Origin: Nocardioides alkalitolerans
GTDB taxonomy: Bacteria > Actinomycetota > Actinomycetes > Propionibacteriales > Nocardioidaceae
Length of the DNA: 64,000 nt
Assembly (NCBI GenBank): GCA_038184435.1
Contig: CP116227.1
Span: forward strand, 620,001 to 684,000
Direction of reading: 5' to 3'
The notes under the pieces are model-generated. The model was given only the letters and a program-made list of their open reading frames with translations, was not told the DNA's origin and ran no database searches. The translations under genes and the position numbers were made by a program. How positions within the stretch are numbered: the stretch's first letter is position 1; each line of letters opens with the position of its first letter. Shown piece after piece: positions 7,156 through 14,629 of this stretch.

Positions 7156-7830
7156 TCAGAACAGCCGGTCCTCGGCGTCGTCCATGCCCCGCAGCGCGTC
7201 GTAGTCGACCACGGCGCACGTGATGCCGCGGTCGGTGGCGAGCACGCGGGCCTGGGGCTTGATCTCCTGCGCGGCGAAGATGCCGCGCACGGGGCGCAGG
7301 GCGGGGTCGCGGTTGAGCAGCTCGAGGTAGCGCGTCAGCTGCTCGACGCCGTCGATCTCGCCGCGCCGCTTGATCTCGACGGCCACCGCGGCGCCGGCGG
7401 CGTCACGGCACATGAGGTCGACCGGGCCGATGGCGGTGGGGAACTCGCGGCGCACGAGGGTGAGCCCGGCGGACAGCGTGCCGGGGTGCTCGGCGAGGAG
7501 CTCCTGGAGGTGCTTCTCGACGCCGTCCTTCTGGAGCCCGGGGTCGACGCCGAGGTCGTGGCGGGTGTCGGCGTGGATCTCCTCGATGAGGATGCGCAGC
7601 GTGTCGTCGGTCTTGCTCGTGACCGTCCACTCGACGGCGCCGTCCTCGGTGGTGCCCTCCCGCAGCGTGCACGGCGGGCTCATCCAGTTGAGCGGCTTGT
7701 AGGAGCCTCCGTCGGAGTGCACGAGGACCGAGCCGTCCGCCTTCACCATGATGACGCGGGTGGCCATCGGCAGGTGGGCGGTGAGGCGGCCCGCGTAGTC
7801 GACCTGGCAGCGCGCTACGACGAGTCTCAC
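7156..7830 (-). CDS. nucS: Mismatch-specific endonuclease NucS
   Basis: A 224-residue NucS. The N-terminal domain begins VRLVVARCQVDYAGRL, followed by ATRVIMVKADGSVLVHSDGG and LNWMSPP; the C-terminal nuclease domain has GPVDLMCRDAAG and VAVEIKRRGEIDGVEQLTRY, the D-(x)n-ExK catalytic core. NucS cuts mismatched DNA on both strands and is the mutS/mutL-independent mismatch repair enzyme of most Actinobacteria and many archaea. I chose GTG 7830 because the family starts at (M/V)RLVVARC and a TAGATT box lies 8 bases upstream. It is convergent with the Tudor-like gene. Confidence 0.94.
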   Translation of the reverse strand: MRLVVARCQVDYAGRLTAHLPMATRVIMVKADGSVLVHSDGGSYKPLNWMSPPCTLREGTTEDGAVEWTVTSKTDDTLRILIEEIHADTRHDLGVDPGLQKDGVEKHLQELLAEHPGTLSAGLTLVRREFPTAIGPVDLMCRDAAGAAVAVEIKRRGEIDGVEQLTRYLELLNRDPALRPVRGIFAAQEIKPQARVLATDRGITCAVVDYDALRGMDDAEDRLF

Positions 7831-7838
7831 GTCGGCGC

Positions 7839-7844
7839 AATCTA
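7839..7844 (-). promoter_or_regulatory. -10 box TAGATT of nucS
   Basis: TAGATT on the minus strand is 8 bases before GTG 7830, consistent with a near-leaderless transcript. Confidence 0.45.
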
Positions 7845-7927
7845 CCGGTCCGGGCGGGTGCGGCCGCACCCGACCGCCCGGGGGCGCGACCTACCCGATC
7901 GATCGCTCGGATCGCCCGGTCGGGCAC

Positions 7928-7941
7928 TTACCCGGGGGTAG
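7928..7941. promoter_or_regulatory. Operator-like dyad upstream of 3-hydroxyacyl-CoA dehydrogenase
   Basis: TTACC-CGGG-GGTAG, 24 bases upstream of ATG 7965. It has the same arm order and 4-bp spacer as the dyad before meaA, so one regulator may control both; this is inference. Confidence 0.4.
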
Positions 7942-7964
7942 GCGGCGATGTCATCATCCCGGGC

Positions 7965-9185
7965 ATGACCTCTACGAACGAGCAGATCAGCACCACGCTG
8001 GTCTACCCGTACCTGAACCACGCCGTGCGCATGTACGAGGAGAAGTACGCCTCGCGCGCCGACGTCGACGCAGGCATGCGGTTCGGCTGCGGCTACCCGG
8101 CCGGGCCCCTCGCCCAGGCCGACGCGATCGGTCTCGACGTGGTGCGCGACGCCCTGGCGGCGCGGTTCGCGGAGTCCGGCGACCCCCTGCACCGCCCCGC
8201 CGACCTCCTCGAGCGCCTGGTCGCCGAGGGTCGCACGGGGGTCGCGGCGGGCCGTGGCTTCTACACGTACGCCGACGGCGAGCCCGTCGCGGACGAGGAG
8301 ACCCCGTCGGCGGACGACGCGCCGCAGCTGCGGCACGACGTCGCGCGCGTCGGCGTCGTCGGCACCGGCACCATGGCGGCCGGCATCGTGGAGGTGTTCG
8401 CCAAGGCCGGGTACGACGTCGTGTTCGTCGGCCGCAGCGAGGACAAGCTCGCCGGTGTCGTGCGCACCGTCACCAAGAACCAGGACCGCGCCATCGCGAA
8501 GGGCCGCGGCGACGAGGCCACCAAGGAGGCCGTGCTCGGTCGCCTCACCGGGGCGACGTCGCGTGAGGCCCTCGCCGACGTCGACCTCGTCGTGGAGGCC
8601 ATCGCGGAGGACCTGGAGATCAAGCGCGAGCTGTTCGCCGACCTCGACCGGATCTGCAAGCCGGGCGCGATCCTCGCGACGACGACGTCCTCGCTGCCGA
8701 TCCGTGAGTGCGCGGCCGCCACGTCGCGCCCCGAGGCCGTCATCGGCATGCACTTCTTCAACCCGGCGACCGTGATGAAGCTCGTCGAGGTCGTCACGAC
8801 CCCGGAGACGTCCGCCGACGTCGACGAGACCGTGCGCGCCCTCTGCGCCCGCACCGGCAAGGTGGCGGTCTCGTGCGGCGACCGCGCGGGGTTCATCGTC
8901 AACGCGCTGTTGTTCCCCTACCTCAACGACGCGGTCAAGCTCTCCGAGGAGGGCACGCACTCGCTGACCGAGATCGACGCCGCCATCAAGGCGCAGGTCG
9001 CGCTTCCGATGGGACCGTTCGAGCTCCTCGACGTCGTGGGCAACGACGTCTCGCTCGCCATCCAGAAGGAGCTGCACGCCGAGTTCGGCGAGCCCGGCCT
9101 GGCCCCGGCGGTCACCCTGGAGAAGGTCGTGGCCGAGGGCCGCCTGGGGCGCAAGACGGGCGCCGGTTTCCACGACTACGCCTGA
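7965..9185 (+). CDS. 3-hydroxyacyl-CoA (3-hydroxybutyryl-CoA) dehydrogenase with C-N-C domain order
   Basis: A 406-residue NAD(P)-dependent dehydrogenase. Residues about 10-107 are an extra copy of the C-terminal dimerisation domain (VYPYLNHAVRMYEE, GYPAGPLAQADAIGLD, GRTGVAAGRGFYTYADG). Residues about 125-305 are the NAD domain (VGVVGTGTMAAGI; catalytic Ser in TTTSSLPI, His in GMHFFNP). Residues about 306-406 are the normal C-terminal domain (NALLFPYLNDAVKL, LPMGPFELLDVVG, GRKTGAGFHDYA). It oxidises 3-hydroxyacyl-CoA or reduces acetoacetyl-CoA. With the thiolase and crotonase of this window it could supply crotonyl-CoA. The usual bacterial enzyme has only N and C domains (about 285 residues), so the leading C-domain copy is unusual. 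Confidence 0.9.
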   Translation: MTSTNEQISTTLVYPYLNHAVRMYEEKYASRADVDAGMRFGCGYPAGPLAQADAIGLDVVRDALAARFAESGDPLHRPADLLERLVAEGRTGVAAGRGFYTYADGEPVADEETPSADDAPQLRHDVARVGVVGTGTMAAGIVEVFAKAGYDVVFVGRSEDKLAGVVRTVTKNQDRAIAKGRGDEATKEAVLGRLTGATSREALADVDLVVEAIAEDLEIKRELFADLDRICKPGAILATTTSSLPIRECAAATSRPEAVIGMHFFNPATVMKLVEVVTTPETSADVDETVRALCARTGKVAVSCGDRAGFIVNALLFPYLNDAVKLSEEGTHSLTEIDAAIKAQVALPMGPFELLDVVGNDVSLAIQKELHAEFGEPGLAPAVTLEKVVAEGRLGRKTGAGFHDYA

Positions 9186-9213
9186 TCGCCGCGGCCGTCC
9201 CCGCCTCCGTCGT

Positions 9214-9248
9214 GCCGCCGTCCCCGGGTGCATCCCGGGGACGGCGGC
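9214..9248. terminator. Hairpin terminator after the dehydrogenase gene
   Basis: Perfect 15-bp stem (9214-9228 with 9234-9248) and a 5-base loop TGCAT, 28 bases after the stop codon. There is no long U-tract, as usual for high-GC actinobacterial terminators. Confidence 0.75.
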
Positions 9249-9279
9249 GGTGCTTGAGGCCGGGTGTTGACTCGGGGCC

Positions 9280-9804
9280 ATGACCACCTCGACCCTCGCC
9301 GTACGCCGCGGCGCCGCCCTCGCCGTCACCGCCGTGCTGGCCGGAGCGGCGCTCTCCGCCTGCTCCGACAGCGACGACTCCTCGTCCCCGACCGTGACCG
9401 TCACGGAGACGGTCACGTCGTCGCCGACGCCCTCGACGGAGGCCACACCCACGGAGCAGCCCACCGCGACGTCCGACGACGCCTCGTCGGCGCCGACCTC
9501 GGGCAGCGCGACGGGGCCGCTGCCGACCGACGCCCAGGACTACGCGCAGGCGCTCATCGACGCCTGGCAGGCCGGCGACCGTGCCGCGGCCGAGCGGCTC
9601 GTGCGCGACCCCGACGAGGTCGACGACCTCTTCGACGAGGACGACCTGACGGGCGACCCCGTGTTCGCGATGTGCGAGGGCGCGGCGGGCTCGTCGTACT
9701 GCACCTGGAACGGCACGGGATATGACATCGTCGTGCGCGTCGCCAACGAGGCGGCGAGCGCCGGGCAGGAGGGCGCGATCAGCGAGGTCGACGTGGAGGA
9801 CTGA
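9280..9804 (+). CDS. Secreted lipoprotein, unknown
   Basis: A 174-residue lipoprotein. The signal peptide (residues 1-28) ends in a lipobox LSAC, with Cys28 as the lipidated residue. It is followed by a 50-residue Ser/Thr/Pro-rich linker (TVTVTETVTSSPTPS) typical of a cell-wall-spanning stalk. The C-terminal part (PTDAQDYAQALIDAWQAGDRAAAERLVRD) looks like the start of an NTF2/Rv-type helical domain with a Cys pair (Cys in AMCEG and YCTW) that may form a disulfide. No function is assigned. Its TGA shares a base with the next ATG (TGATG at 9802-9806), so it is coupled to the GH114-like lipoprotein. Confidence 0.75.
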   Translation: MTTSTLAVRRGAALAVTAVLAGAALSACSDSDDSSSPTVTVTETVTSSPTPSTEATPTEQPTATSDDASSAPTSGSATGPLPTDAQDYAQALIDAWQAGDRAAAERLVRDPDEVDDLFDEDDLTGDPVFAMCEGAAGSSYCTWNGTGYDIVVRVANEAASAGQEGAISEVDVED

Positions 9805-10607
9805 TGCGGCGAGCGGTCGTCGGGCTGGCGGTGGCGGGGCTGCTCCTCACGGGGTGCGCCGCCACCGAGGACACGTCGGACGACGGCGGGTCCGGCTCCG
9901 GCGGGGATTCCGCCGTGGTGCCGCCTCCGGCCGACGCGCGCTGGGACATCCAGCTGGGCGGTCCCCGCGACGTACCCGACGACGTGGCGATCGTCGAGCG
10001 GGACCGCACGGCGGAGCCGCTCGGCGGCTACGACATCTGCTACGTCAACGGCTTCCAGTCCCAGCCCGACGACGAGCGCTGGACCGACTCCGACCTCGTG
10101 CTGCGCGACGCGGCCGGTGAGCCGGTCATCGACGAGGTGTGGCAGGAGTACATCTTCGACATCTCCTCGGTCGACAAGCGCGACGCGCTCCTGGAGATCG
10201 TCGGACCCTGGATCGAGGGGTGTGCCGACGACGGCTTCGACGCCGTCGAGCTCGACAACCTCGACTCCTTCACGCGCAGCGACGGCCTCCTCGACGAGGA
10301 GGACGCCGACGCCTGGGCCGAGGCGCTCGTGGGCGTCGCCCACGACGCCGGGCTCGCGGCGGGCCAGAAGAACCGGGCGGGCTGGGACGGCACGAGCGTC
10401 GGCTACGACTTCGCCGTCGTCGAGGAGTGCGGCGCGTACGACGAGTGCGACGCCTACACGGAGTTCTTCGGCGACCACGTGCTGATCGTGGAGTACACGG
10501 AGGAGGGCTTCGCGGCGGCGTGCGACGCGCTCGGCGGCACGGTGCCCGTCGTCTACCGCGACGTGGACCTCGCGCCCGACGGCGAGCGGGCGTGGTGCGA
10601 GGACTAA
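9804..10607 (+). CDS. GH114-like (endo-alpha-1,4-polygalactosaminidase family) lipoprotein
   Basis: A 267-residue lipoprotein with lipobox LTGC (Cys18). After a Gly/Ser linker come the hallmarks of the GH114 TIM barrel: RWDIQLGG, ICYVNGF, YIFDISSVDKRDALLEIVGPWI, FDAVELDNLDSF, LAAGQKN, and FAVVEECGAYDECDAYTEFF. GH114 enzymes cleave alpha-1,4 galactosaminogalactan-type polysaccharides; the acidic residues in AVELDNLD and VVEECG are likely catalytic by family analogy. Cys residues at four positions suggest disulfides outside the membrane. Substrate in this organism is unknown. It overlaps the upstream lipoprotein gene by one base, and its TAA stop forms part of the -10 box of the next gene. Confidence 0.8.
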   Translation: MRRAVVGLAVAGLLLTGCAATEDTSDDGGSGSGGDSAVVPPPADARWDIQLGGPRDVPDDVAIVERDRTAEPLGGYDICYVNGFQSQPDDERWTDSDLVLRDAAGEPVIDEVWQEYIFDISSVDKRDALLEIVGPWIEGCADDGFDAVELDNLDSFTRSDGLLDEEDADAWAEALVGVAHDAGLAAGQKNRAGWDGTSVGYDFAVVEECGAYDECDAYTEFFGDHVLIVEYTEEGFAAACDALGGTVPVVYRDVDLAPDGERAWCED

Positions 10608-10610
10608 CCT
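10605..10610 (+). promoter_or_regulatory. -10 box TAACCT of the alpha/beta hydrolase gene
   Basis: TAACCT is 6 bases before GTG 10617. It overlaps the TAA stop codon of the upstream lipoprotein gene. Confidence 0.4.
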
Positions 10611-10616
10611 CGCCGC

Positions 10617-11429
10617 GTGGGCCAGAAGATCCGTGCGAACTCCGTCCTCCCGGCACGCCGTGAGGAGCTGACCCTCCACACGGCCGACGGCCTCGACCTC
10701 GTGGGGGAGCTCGCGCTCCCCGAGGACCGCGACCCGGTCGCGACCATCATCTGCCTGCACCCGCTGCCGACCCACGGCGGCATGATGGACAGCCACGTGT
10801 TCCGCAAGGCCGCGTTCCGCCTACCGGCCCTCGCCGGCGTGGCCGTGCTGCGCTACAACTCCCGCGGCACCTGGAGCGAGCAGGGGACCAGTGACGGTGC
10901 CTTCGACAACGGCGTGGGGGAGCGGTTCGACGTCGCGGCGGCCATCGAGTTCGCCGAGTTCCACGACCTGCCGGACGTGTGGCTGGTCGGCTGGTCGTTC
11001 GGCACCGACGTCACGCTGATGCACGGCCTCGACCCGCTCGTCCGCGGCGCCATCCTGTTGAGCCCGCCGCTGCGCTACTCGCAGCCCGAGCACCTCGCCG
11101 CCTGGGCCGAGGCCGGGCGTCCCCTGACCGCGATCGTGCCCGAGCTCGACGACTACCTGCGTCCGGCCGAGGCCCGGGAGCGCTTCGCCGCGGTGCCGCA
11201 GGCGGAGGTCGTCGCGGTCGAGGGCGGCAAGCACCTGTGGGTCGGCCAGGCGGAGCGCGTCCTCGACGAGATCGTCGCGCGGGTCGCGCCGGAGGTCACC
11301 GTGCCGTTGCCGCGGGAGTGGGACGGCGCGATGGGCGCAGCCGACACCAGTGCCTACAACGCGCACAACCTGGCGGCGTACCGGGACGTGCCGGTGCCCG
11401 GCCCGGCCCAGCGCGACGCGGGCGACTGA
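10617..11429 (+). CDS. Alpha/beta hydrolase
   Basis: A 270-residue cytoplasmic alpha/beta hydrolase. The oxyanion region CLHPLPTHGGMMDSHVF, the RYNSRGTWSEQG segment and the nucleophile elbow GWSFG (Ser about residue 125) are those of dienelactone-hydrolase/acyl-peptide-like esterases that act on small acyl or peptide esters. A C-terminal His in EGGKHLWVGQAE completes the triad. The substrate cannot be read from the sequence. GTG 10617 is supported by the TAACCT box 6 bases upstream. The C-terminal 35 residues (WDGAMGAADTSAYNAHNLAAYRD) are an extension of unknown role. Confidence 0.85.
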   Translation: MGQKIRANSVLPARREELTLHTADGLDLVGELALPEDRDPVATIICLHPLPTHGGMMDSHVFRKAAFRLPALAGVAVLRYNSRGTWSEQGTSDGAFDNGVGERFDVAAAIEFAEFHDLPDVWLVGWSFGTDVTLMHGLDPLVRGAILLSPPLRYSQPEHLAAWAEAGRPLTAIVPELDDYLRPAEARERFAAVPQAEVVAVEGGKHLWVGQAERVLDEIVARVAPEVTVPLPREWDGAMGAADTSAYNAHNLAAYRDVPVPGPAQRDAGD

Positions 11430-11433
11430 GCCG

Positions 11434-11967
11434 TCAGGAGCCCTGCCGGGCGCGGTAGGCGGCGACCGCGGTGCGGTTGCCGCAGGTGGTCGAGCAGAAC
11501 TTGCGGGAGCGGTTGCGCGAGAGGTCGAGCACGATGCCGTCGCAGTCGTCGGCCGCGCACGTGCCGAGGCGCGACATCTCGTCGGCGCGGATGACGTCGA
11601 TCATCGCCATGGCGGTCTCGACCATGATGCGCTCCACGAGCGGGCGGTCGGAGTCGACGGCGTGGAGGTGCCAGTCCCAGCCGTCGTGGCGGGCCAGCTG
11701 GGGGAGCGCGCGGGCCTCGGCGAGCATCGCGTTCACGATCGCCACGGCCTCGTCGCGGGTGCCGGTGAGCAGCGTGCGCAGGCGCGGACGCAACGCCCGC
11801 ACCTCGTCGAGCTCCGCGCGCGTGCGGTCGTGACGGCCCGTGTAGCCGTACTCGGTGTAGTGCGCGTCCAGGTCCGCCACCGTGGTCAGCGTGTCCGGCT
11901 CCTCTGCCGTGTTCGCGAGCTGGACCGCCGCCGCCAGCGAGACCTCGGTGTCATGCGTGAAAAGCAT
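11434..11967 (-). CDS. CGNR zinc-finger (ABATE-domain) transcriptional regulator
   Basis: A 177-residue protein of the ABATE plus CGNR zinc-finger class. The C-terminal finger is C-AADD-C-DGIVLDLSRNRSRKF-C-STT-CGNR, with four Cys and the CGNR signature; the N-terminal 120 residues form the helical ABATE domain (LDAHYTEYGYTGRHDRT). These proteins are presumed stress-linked DNA-binding regulators. It is divergent from the EamA permease with only 38 bases between start codons, and their promoters interlock, so control of the permease and of itself is a natural inference. ATG 11967 is preceded by TAAGGT at 6 bases, so it is probably leaderless. Confidence 0.88.
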   Translation of the reverse strand: MLFTHDTEVSLAAAVQLANTAEEPDTLTTVADLDAHYTEYGYTGRHDRTRAELDEVRALRPRLRTLLTGTRDEAVAIVNAMLAEARALPQLARHDGWDWHLHAVDSDRPLVERIMVETAMAMIDVIRADEMSRLGTCAADDCDGIVLDLSRNRSRKFCSTTCGNRTAVAAYRARQGS

Positions 11968-11968
11968 T

Positions 11969-11997
11969 TTGACACCTTACCAAACGGGTCGTAGTGT
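11969..11997. promoter_or_regulatory. Overlapping divergent promoters with TGACAC/GTGTCA arms
   Basis: On the plus strand TTGACA (11969-11974), a 17-bp spacer and TAGTGT (11992-11997) precede ATG 12006. On the minus strand TAAGGT (11979-11974) is 6 bases before ATG 11967. TGACAC (11970-11975) and GTGTCA (11994-11999) form an 18-bp-spaced inverted repeat that could hold a regulator blocking both promoters. Confidence 0.6.
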
Positions 11998-12005
11998 CAT
12001 GACCC

Positions 12006-13013
12006 ATGAGCACGTTGACTCCTGACACGCCGGTCGTGTCCTCCGCGCGCCCCCAGCTCGGCGCCGGTCTCCTCCTCGCGCTGGTCTCCGCGTCGGCGTT
12101 CGGTCTGTCGGGGTCGTTGGCACGCGGGCTGCTCGACGCGGGCTGGACCGCGGGCGCCGCCGTCACCGCCCGGGTCGCCCTCGCAGCGCTCGTGCTCGCC
12201 GTACCGGCCGCCCTCGCGATGCGCGGCAAGTGGGGCCTGCTGCTCGGTCAGCCGCGGAACGTCGGCACCGTCGCGCTCTACGGCGTGCTCGCGGTCGCGG
12301 GCGCCCAACTGTGCTACTTCTACGCTGTCTCCTACCTGCAGGTGGGCGTCGCGCTGCTCATCGAGTACACGGCGCCCGTCGCCGTCATCGTCTGGATGTG
12401 GCTGCGGCACGGCCAGCGGCCCGGCCGGGTCACCGTGCTCGGTGCCGCCGTCGCCGCGGTCGGTCTGGCCCTCGTGCTCGGTGTCGTCAGCGGCGTGAGC
12501 CTCAACGTCGTCGGCGTGCTGTGGGGCCTCGGCGCCATGGTCGGCGCGGCGTCGTACTTCGTCATCTCCGCCGACAACGACAACGGCCTGCCGGGCACAG
12601 CGCTGGCGGCCGGCGGCCTGACGGTCGGCGGCGTCGTGCTGGGCACCGCCGGGTTCGTGGGCGTCCTCCCGATGCGGGCGACGACCGCGGGCGTGGAGTA
12701 CGCCGGTCACGAGGTCGCCTGGTGGGTCCCCGTGCTCGGCCTCGGACTGGTGACGGCGGCGCTGGCCTACGTCACGGGCATCGCCGCCTCGCGCCGGCTG
12801 GGTTCGCGCCTGGCGTCGTTCGTGGCGCTGGCGGAGGTCGTCATGGCGCTCGTCTTCGCCTGGCTGCTGCTGGACGAGCTGCCCGGCCCGCTCCAGCTCG
12901 CGGGCGGCCTGCTCATCCTCGCGGGCGTCGTGGTCGTGAAGCTGGGCGAGTCGGGCGTGCAGGACGTGCGCCTCGGCGAGCCCGAGGTGGCGGAGGTCGC
13001 AGAAGCGGCCTGA
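12006..13013 (+). CDS. EamA/RhaT-family (DMT superfamily) permease
   Basis: A 335-residue inner-membrane transporter with ten hydrophobic segments arranged as two EamA repeats, for example LLLALVSASAFGLSGSLARGLL at the start, GVALLIEYTAPVAVIVWMW at the end of the first repeat, and LASFVALAEVVMALVFAWLLLDE at the end of the second. DMT permeases usually export or exchange amino acids, nucleotides or other small metabolites; the substrate is unknown here. The C-terminal 30 residues are acidic and cytoplasmic. Transcription starts within about two bases of the ATG (TAGTGT box). It is divergent from the CGNR regulator, which is the likely controller. Confidence 0.85.
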   Translation: MSTLTPDTPVVSSARPQLGAGLLLALVSASAFGLSGSLARGLLDAGWTAGAAVTARVALAALVLAVPAALAMRGKWGLLLGQPRNVGTVALYGVLAVAGAQLCYFYAVSYLQVGVALLIEYTAPVAVIVWMWLRHGQRPGRVTVLGAAVAAVGLALVLGVVSGVSLNVVGVLWGLGAMVGAASYFVISADNDNGLPGTALAAGGLTVGGVVLGTAGFVGVLPMRATTAGVEYAGHEVAWWVPVLGLGLVTAALAYVTGIAASRRLGSRLASFVALAEVVMALVFAWLLLDELPGPLQLAGGLLILAGVVVVKLGESGVQDVRLGEPEVAEVAEAA

Positions 13014-13024
13014 GCCCCTCACGG

Positions 13025-13070
13025 GACGTCATGCGTCCCGGTGGTGCCGGGCGACGGTTCGTATGACGTC
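13025..13070. repeat. 46-bp dyad repeat, copy 1 (GACGTCATGCG family)
   Basis: Left arm GACGTCATGCG (13025-13035), 24-bp centre, right arm CGTATGACGTC (13060-13070, one mismatch). Arms are extended by GG on the left and CC on the right. It shares the exact arm spacing with copies at 25349, 25502 and 46293. Confidence 0.75.
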
Positions 13071-13110
13071 CCGGGGGCGGCGGGGGCCGGATGAGACCCG
13101 GACCGGCCGA

Positions 13111-13170
13111 AACAATACGCGGACCGGTAGAAGAAAACGCGGACCGGTGAAGGAAAACGCGGACCGGGAG
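13111..13170. repeat. Three 20-bp tandem repeats
   Basis: Three head-to-tail copies of a 20-bp unit built on AAACGCGGACCGG (13111-13130, 13131-13150, 13151-13170), with one or two differences between copies. The third copy is also the left arm of the terminator hairpin. No coding frame explains the period, which is not a multiple of 3. Confidence 0.7.
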
Positions 13171-13212
13171 GAGCGACACGCCGAGCGTGCGCCCCTCCCG
13201 GTCCGCGTTTTC
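13153..13212. terminator. Bidirectional hairpin terminator
   Basis: 19-bp perfect stem (13153-13171 with 13194-13212) with a 22-base loop, flanked by A-rich and T-rich runs (GAAAA before, TTTTCTTT after). It lies between the convergent EamA permease and DivIVA-like genes and can serve both. Confidence 0.8.
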
Positions 13213-13238
13213 TTTCGCCTGAGGTGCCGCCCCGCCGA

Positions 13239-14477
13239 TCAGGCCTGCGGCTTGTTCGCCTCGTCGTCGTCGGCGAAGCCCGCGACGACGTCGCGCAGCG
13301 CCCCGAGCTGGGCCGCGATGGCGTCGCGGCGCCGCGCCATCCGCTCGGCCTCCGCCTTGAGGGAGGCGAGCTCCCGGGCCGCCTCGGCGTGGCCGGAGGC
13401 GTTGATGGACTCCGACTGGGTGCGGGCGGAGGCGACGATCTGCTCCGCCTCGCGCCGGGCCCGGGAGATGAGGGCCTCGGCTTCGCGCTGGGCCTGCTCG
13501 CGCTGCGCGCTGCCCTGGGCGATGGCCTCACGGGCCCGCTCCTCGGCCGCGGCGGCCCGCTCCTCGGCCTCGGTGACGATCTGGTTGGTCTGGGCCATGG
13601 CGCTCGCGTGGTGGTCGGCCGCCTCGCGGGCGAGGCGCTCCTTCTCGACGGCGAGGGCGCGGCGGGCCTCCTGCACCTCGCGGTCGGCGCCGGCGCGCAG
13701 CTTCTCGACCTCGCGGGTCGTGCTGCTGCGCAGGTCGTTGACCTCCTGCTCGGCGGCGAGGCGCAGCTGGGCCGCCTCCCGCTTCGCCGAGGCGACGATG
13801 TCGGCTGCCTCGGAGCGGGCCAGGGTGCGCTCCTGCTCGGCGTCGGCGAGGATCCGGCCGCGCTGGTCCTCGAGGTCGCGCAGCTGGACGGCGCGCATGT
13901 CCTCGGCCTCGCGGGCAGCGTCGGCGCGGATGGCGCGCGCGTCGCGGTTCGCCTGGTCGAGGATCTCCCGGCTCTCCTCCTGCGCCGTGTGACGGACGTC
14001 GGCCGCCTCCTCCTCGGCGAGGCGCAGCATCTCGCTGGCCCGGCCGCCGAGGCCGGCGTACGTCGGGTTCTTGACCTCGGCGAGCTGCTGGCGCAGCGAC
14101 TCGATCTCCGCCTGGAGGCCGCTGACCTGCTGCTCGGTCGCGTGGAGGTCGGCGGCGAGGCCGGCCTTCTCGTCGACGATCTGCTGCAGCGCGCGGTTGA
14201 CCGCGATCTGGTCGTAGCCACCCCGGCGCACGACGGGCAGGGCCGGCACCACTCCGCGCTGCGCCGCGGCGGCCGCCGCCGCGGCCTGCGGGCCGGGGGT
14301 CGACTGCTGGGGGCGGGGCGGGACGCCGCCGCGACCCGCGTCGGGGCGGACCGCGGGCTGCCGCGCCGTGGTGGCGTCGGCGCCCACGGCCGGGATGGCC
14401 TGCGTCGACTGCTGGTCGGGGTTGCCGGAGCCCTTCGACGGCTCGTCGTCGAAGATCGACAGTCCCTTGTCGCTCAT
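13239..14477 (-). CDS. DivIVA-like coiled-coil protein (polar cytoskeletal type)
   Basis: A 412-residue protein. After a disordered Ala/Pro/Gln-rich N-terminus (residues 1-85) comes a DivIVA-type lipid-binding segment (RGGYDQIAVNRALQQIVDEKAGL, about 85-107) and then an uninterrupted coiled coil of nearly 300 residues rich in A-E-R-A-E-A heptads (AEEEAADVRHTAQEESREI and similar). This resembles the actinobacterial proteins of the DivIVA/Scy/FilP group that mark growing poles. The exact role is inferred from this architecture. ATG 14477 has AGAGGAG upstream. The CG-rich dyad at 14500-14518 lies in its leader. The gene is convergent with the EamA permease and divergent from pxpA. Confidence 0.75.
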   Translation of the reverse strand: MSDKGLSIFDDEPSKGSGNPDQQSTQAIPAVGADATTARQPAVRPDAGRGGVPPRPQQSTPGPQAAAAAAAAQRGVVPALPVVRRGGYDQIAVNRALQQIVDEKAGLAADLHATEQQVSGLQAEIESLRQQLAEVKNPTYAGLGGRASEMLRLAEEEAADVRHTAQEESREILDQANRDARAIRADAAREAEDMRAVQLRDLEDQRGRILADAEQERTLARSEAADIVASAKREAAQLRLAAEQEVNDLRSSTTREVEKLRAGADREVQEARRALAVEKERLAREAADHHASAMAQTNQIVTEAEERAAAAEERAREAIAQGSAQREQAQREAEALISRARREAEQIVASARTQSESINASGHAEAARELASLKAEAERMARRRDAIAAQLGALRDVVAGFADDDEANKPQA

Positions 14478-14499
14478 GGTGAAGAACTCCTCTACCGGT

Positions 14500-14518
14500 C
14501 GACGCGACGTTCGCGTCG
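14500..14518. promoter_or_regulatory. CG-rich dyad in the leader of the DivIVA-like gene
   Basis: CGACGCGA-CGT-TCGCGTCG: 8-bp arms and a 3-base centre, 23-41 bases upstream of the minus-strand ATG 14477. It may be an operator or an mRNA hairpin near the ribosome binding site. Confidence 0.3.
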
Positions 14519-14629
14519 CTGCTCTCGTCGGGGTGCGGGGACCAGTGTTGCGGATCGCTCCCGCGGATCACAGTGACGTGGCCGGGTCGCCTGCTGCGGT
14601 TCGGCTCACGGCGGGGGAGAATCCCGCGC

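Noticed and set aside
11977..11990. TTACC-AAAC-GGGTC as a fourth member of the acyl-CoA operator
   Set aside because: The right half does not match GGT[AC]G in register, and the flanking genes are unrelated; the TTACC is explained by the promoter elements there.
13111..13170. CRISPR-like repeat array
   Set aside because: The 20-bp units are adjacent without spacers, and no cas gene is present.
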